From Cyanoderma ruficeps (Eukaryota > Chordata > Aves > Passeriformes > Timaliidae): DNA of 64,000 nucleotides. The stretch is from the NCBI GenBank assembly GCA_008694505.1, contig VZDJ01004378.1:20414239-20478238 (forward strand). Direction: 5' to 3'. The position numbers and the translations under genes are program-made. Under the pieces are notes generated by a model that saw only the letters and a list, made by a program, of their open reading frames with translations, was not told where the DNA came from and did no database searches. This document shows positions 13,101 through 25,100 of this stretch, one piece after another. Within the stretch, counting starts at the first letter, position 1. The number at the start of each line of letters is the position of its first letter.

Positions 13101-16100
13101 TCACTATATTATTTTCTACTTAAAATTATCTCCTTTAATTTTGTTCATAGTTCTTGTGAACTCACAATAGAAAGCAATAAGATCATAGGTTTTAATTTTT
13201 TTTTCATTGTCCTTTGCTTTTTTTCAGTTTTCATGGCCCTGTGGAATAATTTACTCTCACAATACAGCTGTTCTGGTAGTTTACAACTTAGGACACATCT
13301 TGGATTATCTAAAATAAAAGTCCAAACACTGAGTCTGAATTTGGCTAGACAGTTAGCTTTTTCTTCTAGGCGTTGAGATTGTGTGGTCCAGGGGAACCAT
13401 ATCCAGGCTTTCATTCCTACTAGTAAAAGAACTTTGTGAAGGCATAAAGTAGTTTTATCAATGCTGTTCTTGATTTCAACCATGTCTGACTACAGCTGTT
13501 TATTAGGATGAGATTCAACTGAGGCCTGTGCATGAATTTTTAACCCAATATAGTGGTAGGTACTCCTGAAAATCAATGGATAAATGTCTTGCATATGCAA
13601 ATAAACTTTGATCTTAACAACAGTCAGTAATACAGGTATATAACAATAAAATACTGATACTGAAGAAGAGCTACTTATAAAAATTCTTATGACCACTTAT
13701 TCCTTTTTAACTTTTTAATCTCCCCCATTGATTTTCTGTCTTGGGCTGCCAAAGAGTGTTCAGACACCAGTGTTAGTGTTACCATGTGTTTTACAGAATT
13801 AATCTCATTCAGCTCCAGCTCTTTTGAGGCCATCTGCTTCATCTTTTTGTTGTAGCTTTAAATATAGGAATGAGAGCCTTCCATTTTCTCAACAGCATGA
13901 AGTCCACCTAACCATGCTAGTCCTACGTTACAATTTTGTGCAGAACCAAAATTCCCTTAATGGAAATGTGCTTCATTAATAAAGCTTTTTATTCCAGTGA
14001 GTCCAACCAACCTATCACAGTTTAACCTACCTGGGCCCAGCATGATGCGTTCAAACAGCATCCCTGCACAAGACACTTCTTTTGATCTCTATGATGACTC
14101 CCAGCTGTGTGGCAGTGCTACTTCCTTAGAAGAGAGACCACGAGCAATCAGTCATTCAGGTTCGTTCAGGGACAGCATGGAAGAAGGTAAGACTGAATGA
14201 CTACTTAGATCAGTAAACACATCCCAAAATAGATGTCCAAAGCATAGTAAAACTTTAAAATATTTCTTCTGAACCCTGCACCATAGAAATTTAAATGATT
14301 TTGTGAAGCTTTTATTAATCCTGTTGAGTTGGATTCACAAGCCTTCCTTATCCTCAAACATGGAAGGTATTACTTTTACCCAGTAATAAGCAATATTGTA
14401 TGTATCTCATACATGTACAAATCTTCTCTCAGAAATTTTGGAGAAAAGGAAGCCGTTCTTGGAAAATTACTCTTTTTTCCTCTAAATTTGAAATGTCTGA
14501 ATATATCTTGACTACAGTATTTCTCTGCTTTCTTAGTCCTACTTCTGTGCTTCCTTTTTTTTCCCTCAAACACCAGTGCTACTTAGCATCTCCTTTCTTT
14601 TGTAGTCACTTAATCTCCCCACTTTCCTACAGCCTCCTACAGCAAACACCATGTGAATTTCTGCATTGAAATTCTGTAATTTAAACTGACTTCACTACTT
14701 TATGCAGATTATTACTGTCTGCTTTCTTCAATGCTATCTGCAACATCTGGAACTTGGTGAATATTTTTTGGTTTGGTTTTGGGTTTTGCTCTTTTACATC
14801 CACAGAGAACCTGACAACTCCTAATTAAATGCACTGTAACATTTTCTTCTGAATAGCATTTCTGGTGAATCTGATTATTTGCAGAATTCCCACGACTTCA
14901 AAATCCTTACACCCTTTAATTAAACAAAAACAAAAACAAAAAACAAACAAACAAACAAACCCCAAACTGAAATACCATGGAATTCATTCCATAACACTCA
15001 TCTTGTTTACTGCTAAGTGATGACAATGTAAATTATCTCTATAGCAGGCAAATTAAAAAAGCCTTGCCTTAGCCCCAAAGGTCATAGTCACAAGATAAAG
15101 GGGGGGGGGGGGGNGAAGTCCTAGATAAAACAACAGACAAATAGTACTTCTATTTTTTGATTCCTTTTACTGTATTTTAGATTATATATCAGGCAGACAT
15201 CTGGGTATGTAATACTAGCAGTAGGGTGCAGAACATTCAAGCTGTGAGTTGTCAGCACAGAGAGGATGGCTGACTGCACAGAAGAATATCACATAGTTCA
15301 AGGACAGAGCTGACTACAGACCTTTTGCTGAGGAACAGAATTATCAAAGGAAACACTGGAAGAATAATAGAGAAAACAAAGCAATTTATGCATAGAAAAA
15401 GAGGTGTTAAATGTAGAATTTCACTAATGGGTCACCAGTGGGTTTGATGAAAGCTTTTTCATTGGTTGTGTTTCGTATCCAGCTGGAGTAGATAACTGTG
15501 ATCAACATGAGTAAATGAAAGTCAATGCAGCAGTAATAAACAGTTTTCAGCAGTTTACAGTCATTAGAGATTAACATGAAATGATGCTGTTAGAAGGTCA
15601 AATGCATTTTAAGATAGCAGCTCTGAAGAAGGTTAAAATGAAACAAGTGAGATCATGCATAGAGCCACTGTGTATGAATGCAGAATGACAGTGTAGCTGA
15701 GACATTTAAACCAGAAACTGAAAACGAAACATACTTTGGAAGCCACTCCATTTCAATGATCACTGTACCACATTTCTCTAAATACAAAACTAGATTTAAA
15801 GTCCATTTGGCTAATCCAAGTATACTTGTAGTGTCTGTTTTTTGCATATTAGAGCAAAAATTTTTGATCAAACACTGGCAAATTACAAATACCAAAAGAA
15901 TTTCTTGCAGAACAAAAATAAAAAGAAGTAATTAAATAAACTACGTTCTTTGAAATTATCTGTGGATATAGCCTTCCTCAGGAGAGTCATCAGAAGCAAA
16001 AAGGGGCTATGTTTTTTACAGTTTTAGTCTTCAATTTCCATTTCCAGGTAGGCCAGGAGCCCCATTTCTTAAAGTGCAGCCCTGCAACATTCACTCGATG

Positions 16101-19100
16101 CTCTTGAGGCTGACTTCACTGAGGATTAGGGGAAATATGGCACTACCTCTCACAGTTACCTGTTCCCATGGACTGTAACTACGCAGGTCAGCATTGCTGA
16201 GGAAAGCTTGGGAGCTCACCCCACAGAATGTGAACTGCTTTCCAGTGTAGTCTCTTACTAAGATCATTTGCTCAGCTGAAGACAGGTGTATAAACAGCTC
16301 GATTTCTAGTTTCTCTGAAGAGTATATTTATCAAATGATTTCTTGTCAAAGCAACAAAAGGGATGCTTGGTTTGCTGATAATACTACAAAATGACATTGG
16401 CTCACTCACCTGCCCCATATACTCGTAAATGTTTTTTCTGCATAGGACAATCTTTCTAAATGCAGGGAAATCTGTCAATAGCTATTCTATACTAATAGCT
16501 CATAATTGCTCTTGGTGGAAAATTGGTTCTCATTTAAAAAATTTGTTTACTTATTGAGCTACATGGGGGAAGGTTTATGCTTGCATCAATATCTCATGTT
16601 ATTTTCCTTTCCTTAAAGTACATGGGTCCTCATTATCACTTGTCTCCAGTACATCTTCTCTCTACTCTACGGTGAGTATCGATATTTCAGAGAAAAGTTC
16701 TGCCTGCATCTGTTCTTGTTCATTGTTCGTCAAGATTTCAATACTTTCAGACCTAGAAGAATTAGAATTTTACTGCAGTAAAGTAGGAATGTTTATTTTC
16801 AGCTTTGTACTACTCCATACTATTTTAGAAAACATTCTTTTCATCTTTTTATGTGAACTGCTCATAAATGTTTAAAATCACCCAGTATACATTTTGAAAG
16901 CTAAAAAAAGGTAAGTGGCTGAGTGTCTTTTGTAGGGTCCTCATGCTATTGTAATTTACCATTTTGAGTCATTTTGCTTACTTTCAGCTAGTGCACAACT
17001 TAGAAAATTATTTATGTCCTGGTGCTGTTTGAGGTAAACTTCTCGAAAACCACAAGACTGCCTTAGGGTAAGGGAGATGTAATTTGGAGTTAAGTGTCTA
17101 CTGATTTTTCTAGCAAGTGACAGCATTTCGATGTTATTTAGAAAGAGAAGAATAACTTTGTAAAATTTCAATCTTCAGTAGTAAGATTAATTAGATTGAG
17201 TAATATCTGTTTCTATCTCCAGAAGTTGTTCTGAGTTTGATTTTTTCCCCTATTTTATTGTTGGTTTTGGTTGGTTTTTTGTTTTGTGTGGGGTTGTTTG
17301 TTTTTTTTTTATCTTATGGGGGTTTTTTAATATATTTTACATCATTTATTGCTTCGGTTGTTCTGCTAACAAGAAATCATCCATAGGGGAGCAGGTGAAC
17401 GTGTTTGGGCATTCCCTTGCTGATACACAGCAGTTGCTTTGTAATCTCCTCACTAACCACAATTATATGCTGCAGTAGCCCCTTTTCACAGTAGAGCAAC
17501 CCACTTACCTGCTTTCATCCCATGCATTCATGAATAGTGTGTGTCTGCTCCATGTTTCCAGGGGTTGAATAGTGTCAGCTGACATTCCAGAGACAGACTC
17601 CTCTACCCAGAGCCAGCACCAGTTCTTGCCTAAGAGTACCAAGCTCATGCAGTTTGATGCATTTGTAGCACGTGATAGCTCTGTCTCGATGCTAAACTCA
17701 TGTTAGCTTGAGAAGTATGTTGCATCCGTGCAGAATGGTGCCTCTCCTAGTTCTGTTTAATCGTCAGAAGTTCATACAAGGGGATATCTAAAACATCAAG
17801 CACACATGCCTTGGGTTTTTACAGGCCTTAAAGTGCAAGTTGCAAGTCATTCCAGTCCAGACCAGTCCTGAATTATCTGGAAGTGGGAGAGAGAAGGTGA
17901 ACTTGGGAGATGTAGAATGTATATACAGGCTGGCTACACTTGAGGCATAACTAACATTCAGAGTTAAGCTTCTCACTTGCATTTTGGTGGCTGAAAAAAT
18001 CTTTAGAACTATTTCCCTGTCTATGAGACCCCACAATCAGTTTGCTTGGGAAGGTATGTCAAAAATTATAATTCAAACTTTGATTTCAAATTTTAGAAGA
18101 ATGCTATGAAACATAGATGAAAAAAATTAAGTCATAAATTGACACAGGATTCTTTCAGCGCCCAGTAAGTAACTCTGAAATATCTGTACTCTGATGTTGT
18201 GTAATATAGCAAGAATTTACTAATACTTACTATTTATATAACCTGTTATCTTTCAGCAAAATATTTTGGAAATATTAACTAAACCCCATGATAGTAAAGA
18301 ATGCTGTTTTCCCTGCAAAATAAACTTTTAACTATTTACACAGGTTCATACTATAAATATCTTCTGACTGTGAACTCACGTTGCAGCTGAGGCCCGCTCC
18401 TTAAGTAATGGATTATGTAGGCAAGATAATGAAAGCTGCAGAAAAATCTGAAAAGGACCAGAAAGAAATTAGTATGAAAAAATTACTAGGATTGACTTTT
18501 AGTGAAGATTTTTTGATCTGAATTTCTTCTGCTTGAGCCCTGTGTGAAAATAGTTTAAACTTTCATCAGTTAATCAAAAAATGATGCACAAGTGGAGTAT
18601 AGAAACTTTAAGAGTTTAACACTCAGTATCACATCATCTTAGTGAAGAAAGCAGTGGGATAACTTCACAGGGTCATCTTAGTTAAATGTATATATCAGAT
18701 TTCTCAAGCGTTGTCTTAAGCCTTAGTGCTAGTGTTTTCCGTGACCCAATCACTGGAGAAATTCAGACAAAGTACTAAAGAAGATCAAAACCTGTCCTGG
18801 GTTATAGTCTATTCAATTTCATCTGCTGAAAACAGTTGGGGGCGGGTGCCTTTTGATAATGGGCCAACGGTCAGTATCAGGTAGAGCATTGTTCTTATCT
18901 TTAATGGGCCATTAACAGTCTTCTCTAGCCGTGTCCCCTTCCCAACACATACCTACATCCTAGCGTACCTATTGTGTGATGCTCCACCCCGTGGGAGGAG
19001 CCAGCCATTCTCACCTGGATAAAGCTGGGACTTTAAACCAGCACAGTGTCTTGCTTCATCCGATTACGGGAGGAAGGCTGGACCCTTCTCACCACCTCAG

Positions 19101-22100
19101 GACCCCTTTTCTTTTCTGCTACTGGATCATTTTCTGCCTCAGCGGAGCTGTACCTGCCATTCCAGGAGGACTCACTTTTGGACTGCTTTCCACACCCTGA
19201 CTAACAAGGTTGTAGCTTTGACCCTGTCAGGACTTTTCAAAATTGTTGTTTGTTGGTTTGCTGGTTTGGTGGGGTGGTTTTGTTTTGTTTTGTTTTTTTT
19301 CCTTTTTCTTTTCTACCACATTTGTATTCTTATATTCTTAGTAAAAAGCTGTTATTCCTACTCCCAAATCGTTGCCTGAGAGCCATTAATTGCAAAATTA
19401 GAACTTGGCGGGGGGTGAGGGGTTTACATCCTCTATTCTAAGGGGAACCCCAGTTTCCCTGGCAGATACCTGTCTTTCTAAACCAAGACAAAACCTTAAT
19501 GTATAACTACCAGAGGATAGTTGAAAATCTTCAAGTTATTCTCTGAAGATTGTTTCTTTGACAATTAGAATATGAGTTTCAGAAGAGACATTTCATTATT
19601 TTTTGCCATTGAGTAAGTCCAATGACAAGTTCTGCATCCACTACTACTTTCTGTATATATTGGCTTTCTTCTTGACTTGAATTTGGGTTTTTCAGAACTT
19701 AGCTTGCATAGACTAGAAATCTAGCTTGTAGATTGCATGCATGTACAGAGAAGTCCATTTTGTTTCACAGAAAAATACACCATGTCAGCAGATGTAGGAA
19801 ACTGATTCAGTTTTGGCAGTGAATACATTTAGCCCTGTGAGTAATGGAAAAAATTATGAGAGGTTGTCTCCTGTTTTAATCTTCTCCTGCTCAGTAGGTG
19901 AAACACTTAAATTTTCACGTATTTAGTTAATTGCCAATTTCTCGCACTGGCTCTCAGCATTAGCTACTCTTTGACTCCCTAGGCTTCATTGATTGTGCTA
20001 AATCATGCTCAGAGGAGTTGTGTAAGGACATGCCATTTGTACCTTAATATTCTAAGACTTCAAAAAAAGAAAAAAATAATCCTTGCAAGGATAGGATGCA
20101 TCCATATGATGGAAAAATAGAGTGAGAAAAAGAATTTTTTTGTTTTAGAGCCTATTGGAATGATGACTGAGTCCTGGGTGTGAGCATGAATTTAAGTAAG
20201 AACTGCTCAGATGTATTTGGTTGTCAGATTCTATTTTTTAAGCTGATAGTGTGTCCAAAATCCTGGTCTTTCTCAATGATTTACTTCCCTCATTGTCCAC
20301 AAAATCTGACTTTGGGAGCCACCTCTCTGAACTCAGGGAGAGGCAACACTTCCTTGTGCATTGAGGGAGTTGTCTGGTAACACCAAGTAGCAATGCCTTC
20401 ATCAGCAGATGTGGTGGTCCAAGGACAAGCACCATGTCCCCACACAGCAGTTTTAGAGAAAAGTCACTGAAGAAATCATAAGGGGACATCGTCACCTCAG
20501 TCCCTTTGTGACTCTCCATGCGCTTCATATTTGATGTAAAAATAGTGGGAATAGAATATAATTTTTTTCTGTAGGTAGATTGCCTTTTTGAAAACATAGA
20601 TCAGAAAGTTAGTGTGTTACAGTATGTGTGTCACATCAGTGCTGAAAAGAATCTCATTGAACTAAATCATCCTCACATGGTGACGTGTCAAGTATTAGAG
20701 TAGTTTCAGCCCAAAGCATCATAGCATCACAGTCTGTTTAGTGACTGCTAACAGATAAGCATGTATTGTATGGAAAGAGGCATTTTCCAGAGGTTTTCTC
20801 TCCTTACACAAAGTAAAGCAAAGGAACCCATTTCTAATATAAATCATTAAACTCCTAACAGCCCATAATTAATGCCTATCACAGGCTCCAAATCAGCTAT
20901 ACCAATTTGTAATAACACAGAATAAGACAGTGCCAGAGAATCTTCTGAAGAACCCTTACCTTGGGTTTTCTTAGTGTTTCTATTGTTATAGATAATTCCT
21001 TTACCCACATTTTCCTTTTACCGCTTACTTCTCTTCCAGATAATGTAGACTGCTTCTCTGAACGTGAGCCACTTCAGACTATGGGGTGGATTGATTTCCA
21101 GTACATTAACTGATTCTTATGTTATGAAAGCGTTCCTTTCTCATGGCATGCCACTCTTTTCCATTAGAATCCCACTGAAGCAAGATATATCTGTCTGCCA
21201 AATGTCTCCTGAATAGGACTAATCCAGTTCTTAGAAACTGAATGACTTTCAAAGGTTTGCCTTACAGTGGTTTAGTTTCTTAGCTTGTTGAAAAAGGCTG
21301 CTGAGTAAAAAGCTTCAGTATATGTATGACACAATACATTGCAATATGGAAAATACCTAAATTTTAAAATAATATTAGCATGTTTAATTGAAAACTTTAA
21401 CATGCCTTCATAGCCCTTAATATTTTGGTCTCTGTATTCTGTATGGAAGAAATTACATTAAAATGCAAGTTCCCTTCACCTTCCCCAATGTATGTTTTAC
21501 AGGTATACTGTCAACTTCTCTCATCAGGGATTACTTATTATCATATTAGAAACATTTCTTGGTGTGCAGGAAGGCAAGTATAAATCCAGGAGCCCTAATA
21601 GTAATTGCAGCATAAAAGTTTGCTGTCCATGCAGTGAGAGCGTAGTAAATTCTTGTTTGCCTTAGAAATGTAGCTGCAGTTTCTGCAGTTCTGGTCCTTC
21701 CTGCTCTCCTTTTCTCCACCATTTCATTTTGTCAGTACGCTGGCAAGCTCTTTGGGGTTTCAGCTGGAGCCTTGCCAAGCAAGTTGAAAATAGTTCAATT
21801 CATTGTTTTTACTGGATACCTTCCTTAAATGTAACGGATGCATGAAGCTATTCATTTCATTTCAGTGTAGGTGGGTTTTATGTTCTCTCACCGCAATTAT
21901 GTTGCGCACTGATTCTAAGCCTTTTCTTCTTTGTTTTCTTCCAGGCAGAAGAAAAGGCACATTCAGAGGTAAGAACTTTTTTTCATTATTATACTTCTGT
22001 GTTGCTCTACATTATTTCATAGTTTATTGTTTACCTGCTTTGGCTGAACTGTGTAGTTGGTATGGAAAATACACCCTGTGTTTTTGCATCACCTTTTAAG

Positions 22101-25100
22101 TATTGGTGAAAACCTGGTGCAGCTTGTAGTTTACTAGAAGGTGTTTTCTCAGCATTGTGCTGAAGAAGGCCCCCTGGATGTCATTTTGAAAAGATGAAAA
22201 GAATCAGTGAGAACCGGGTGTTGAGTGGAGGAGTTGAGATAGGTCTGATTTCAAACTTAATACCACTCTGTGCAGGATCTAAGGGATTGTGCAATTTAAG
22301 GTAAGATGCTGCCTTTCAGGAGGAAAAATACTTCAAATGATCACTTTGAACTTCACTCACTCGCATTTTGCATTGTATTAAATTTCTGAAACTGACCACT
22401 TTGATGGACCAGTGCAATGCAGATTGATTTCATATATAAATCAAATTTGACAAGGAAAATAGCTTCTTTCTCCTCACAGTGTATAACAATGGGTGGCAAG
22501 CCTGGGTCAGCAGCTGGATACAATTACAGTCTCTCTCAAAATGAAGTCTTGGTTGCATTAAAAGGGCACCAAAGAGTAGCAGCAATAAAATACAGCACCA
22601 AGGGGTGCATTTCCACTTCACAGAGTGACATGCCTTTCAACTCCTGCATTTATGCTGCTCCTCTTTTTACTATTCTAATCAAAGAAAAAGTCAACAAAAA
22701 GATATTTTGAGGAAATTGAACAAATAAACATATCCTTCCCTCCTTTCCGCAGTATATTTCAATATAATTTCATCTAAGCTCACATTTCTTAAAAGTTAAA
22801 ACAAAGGAGCTAAAGTGGCATGCCATAGCTCAGTAGTGTAAATTACAATTCCTCATTTTATTGCTTTTTATATAGGGCTGTATATAGAGACGAAACAACA
22901 TTTCTTTCCTGTGTATTTCTACATGATGTTTTCTCAGTATCTGGGTCTCTTGAGGTGCTCTTACAGGAGAGGTTGAACAGCACTTCATGAGACCAACCTT
23001 TGTGAATTTGCAAGAACATGATTATGAAAGTGTAGCTTAATCTGGAATGTCAAATAATTGCATTTAAAAACCAAAGAGAAAACTTGGAAAAATAAAAGGG
23101 TCAGTCCAAGAGGGAGAACAGCTCAATAATCTGCCCCTGTTGCACTGAGCTCGTGTAAATGACTGAGCTATTTTTGTATTATAGAACTACAGGAACATGT
23201 TCATGTTGCTTGTGCAATATTCCTTCTTGGTTTTCATGGGAGTCATAAAACTAAAGTACTGCAATGGTCTTTACTAATGACTGTAAATGTTCCCTTTCCT
23301 AGGCTGGTTTTATCCATTTTACTTCCCTAATCTGGAATATTTTATGTCTGAATATGAAAGGCTCTTCAAAGTGAAACTCCATGCTGTGCTTGATTTCAAT
23401 ACAAAGCCAAGAAGTCTCTGTAAGATCTCAAATAGGGTTAAAGGAGCTTAAAATGATGTGCAAGCTGCATGCTAGGTATCTACCCCAGCCGAAATGGAAA
23501 CAGATATTTTTCTTAAGGATTCTGTTTTTCATTAAAGTATAAAGGAGTCCTGAGTTTATTTTCATGTCAACAAGCACATTTAAAGCTACATTTATTTAAG
23601 CTGGCAAGCAAGTTTCTGAATACTATATAAGGTTTAAAGAGGTTGCATGTTTGAATTTCAGGGACTGTAGAGAAATGTGTTAGAGAAAAAAAGAAATACT
23701 ATTTTACCCTACCTAATTTTAGACATCTAAAGAAAAAATGCGCATCTGAGGTAGCCATCAAAGCCTTCTTCATGCCAGTCCGTGTGAGAGTACATATCTC
23801 ATGGTATCTTAGTGTAATGTAAGCCAACATTCAACATATGTTGGTTGCATCAGGCACAGTGAACCTCACCCAAATGGACTCATGTTTCAAAACCTCAGAC
23901 CACATCCAGGGCAGCTCTCCTTGATTGCACTAAGCATATGTTTGGAACTTATGGGATTTGGTAAAACCCATGGCATTCCCTTGCAAACAGAGGAAAGTAC
24001 ATACAAAGTAATAAAGCATTTGCCTAGATGTGCTCCCTTAACTGGAATCCTGGCTCGTATGCCAGTTAACAGTTGGAGCAACACTAAGAGACAACTTCTA
24101 ATAGTTTATATTTCTGGATAGTTCTGAGATTAAAATCTGAAGCTAAGAAATGGTAAACCAATTGGTGATCTCTCAAGAAAACATACAAAAATAACCACAA
24201 CAAAAAGAAATTGGTGAAATACTGACACCAGTCTGTTGTTTCTCTAGCAAATTCAGAAACTACGGAGAGAGTTGGTTGCATCACAAGAGAAAGTTGCTAC
24301 CCTTACTTCTCAACTTTCAGCAAATGTAAGTATTTTTGCTTGTGATGATAAGTAGTGTTAACAAAAACATTGTCAATACCTCTTACTCAACACAGTCTTG
24401 GAGACTTTTACTATTTATTTATTTAGCTGGGTTTTTTTTTCCCAAGTTAATGACTTCATTAAATTTCTGTATTGCCCCAGCTTCAAGTAGATCTTGTGGA
24501 AATGGGAAGTAGACAGTAAAAATGGAGAGTTTCCACACTTTGAATGTGACAGTCCTATCCTCTTCAGTTTCACCCTTTTCTTAGAATCAGTTATAAAAAA
24601 TGGCCAAAAGTAAGGAGACTCAACCAAAGAAAGGCATGATTTGTATATTCTAATGGAATTCATTAGAGTTTCATTTCACAAAGACAACATGCGGCCAGAT
24701 CTGAAGGGAAGCACAGTGTACAAGTGTATATAGAATTTATATGCTGAAAAAACAGTGCTGAAAAACAACTAATTAAAACTGGGCTATTTCAGAGAGAGCT
24801 TCCCAGTGATCCTTTCAATTGACATATTGGTAATATGAGTTATGGAACATGTTACCTGAAAATAATGCCAGATATAGAATGCAAGCTACAATTTTGTCTG
24901 GTTGCTGTGGTTTCAGGTGAAGTTACTGGACAATCTAGTATTGTGATTTGTAAACGTGTTCAGAATATAATTATCATTGCTACTGTGAGGGAAATCTGAG
25001 ATGCAGTTAGAAAAATGCATCATTCTGCAGTTCAAGAAAGCAGTTTCCTGATATCTTGGGCAGCCCATACAATGCCTTTCTTTGAAGTATAGGTGTCCTG

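Larger units (their letters stand above)
14187..16618 (+). other. NAV3 intron after exon 5
   Basis: 2.4 kb. It holds a CAAA/CAAAA repeat (14924-14960) and a G homopolymer (15100-15113). Otherwise unique sequence. Confidence 0.9.
16672..21944 (+). other. NAV3 intron after exon 6
   Basis: 5.3 kb. It contains a T/G-rich tract (17237-17310), the solo LTR (18793-19490) and a TGCATGCATG word at 19734-19743. The rest is unique AT-rich sequence. Confidence 0.9.

Noticed and set aside
14041..14064. NSIP in exon 5 as an EB-binding SxIP motif
   Set aside because: The residue two before Ile is Asn, not Ser, so the signature is not met.
20238..20597. 119-codon minus-strand open frame in an intron
   Set aside because: Composition looks like translated noncoding DNA. 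No known domain.
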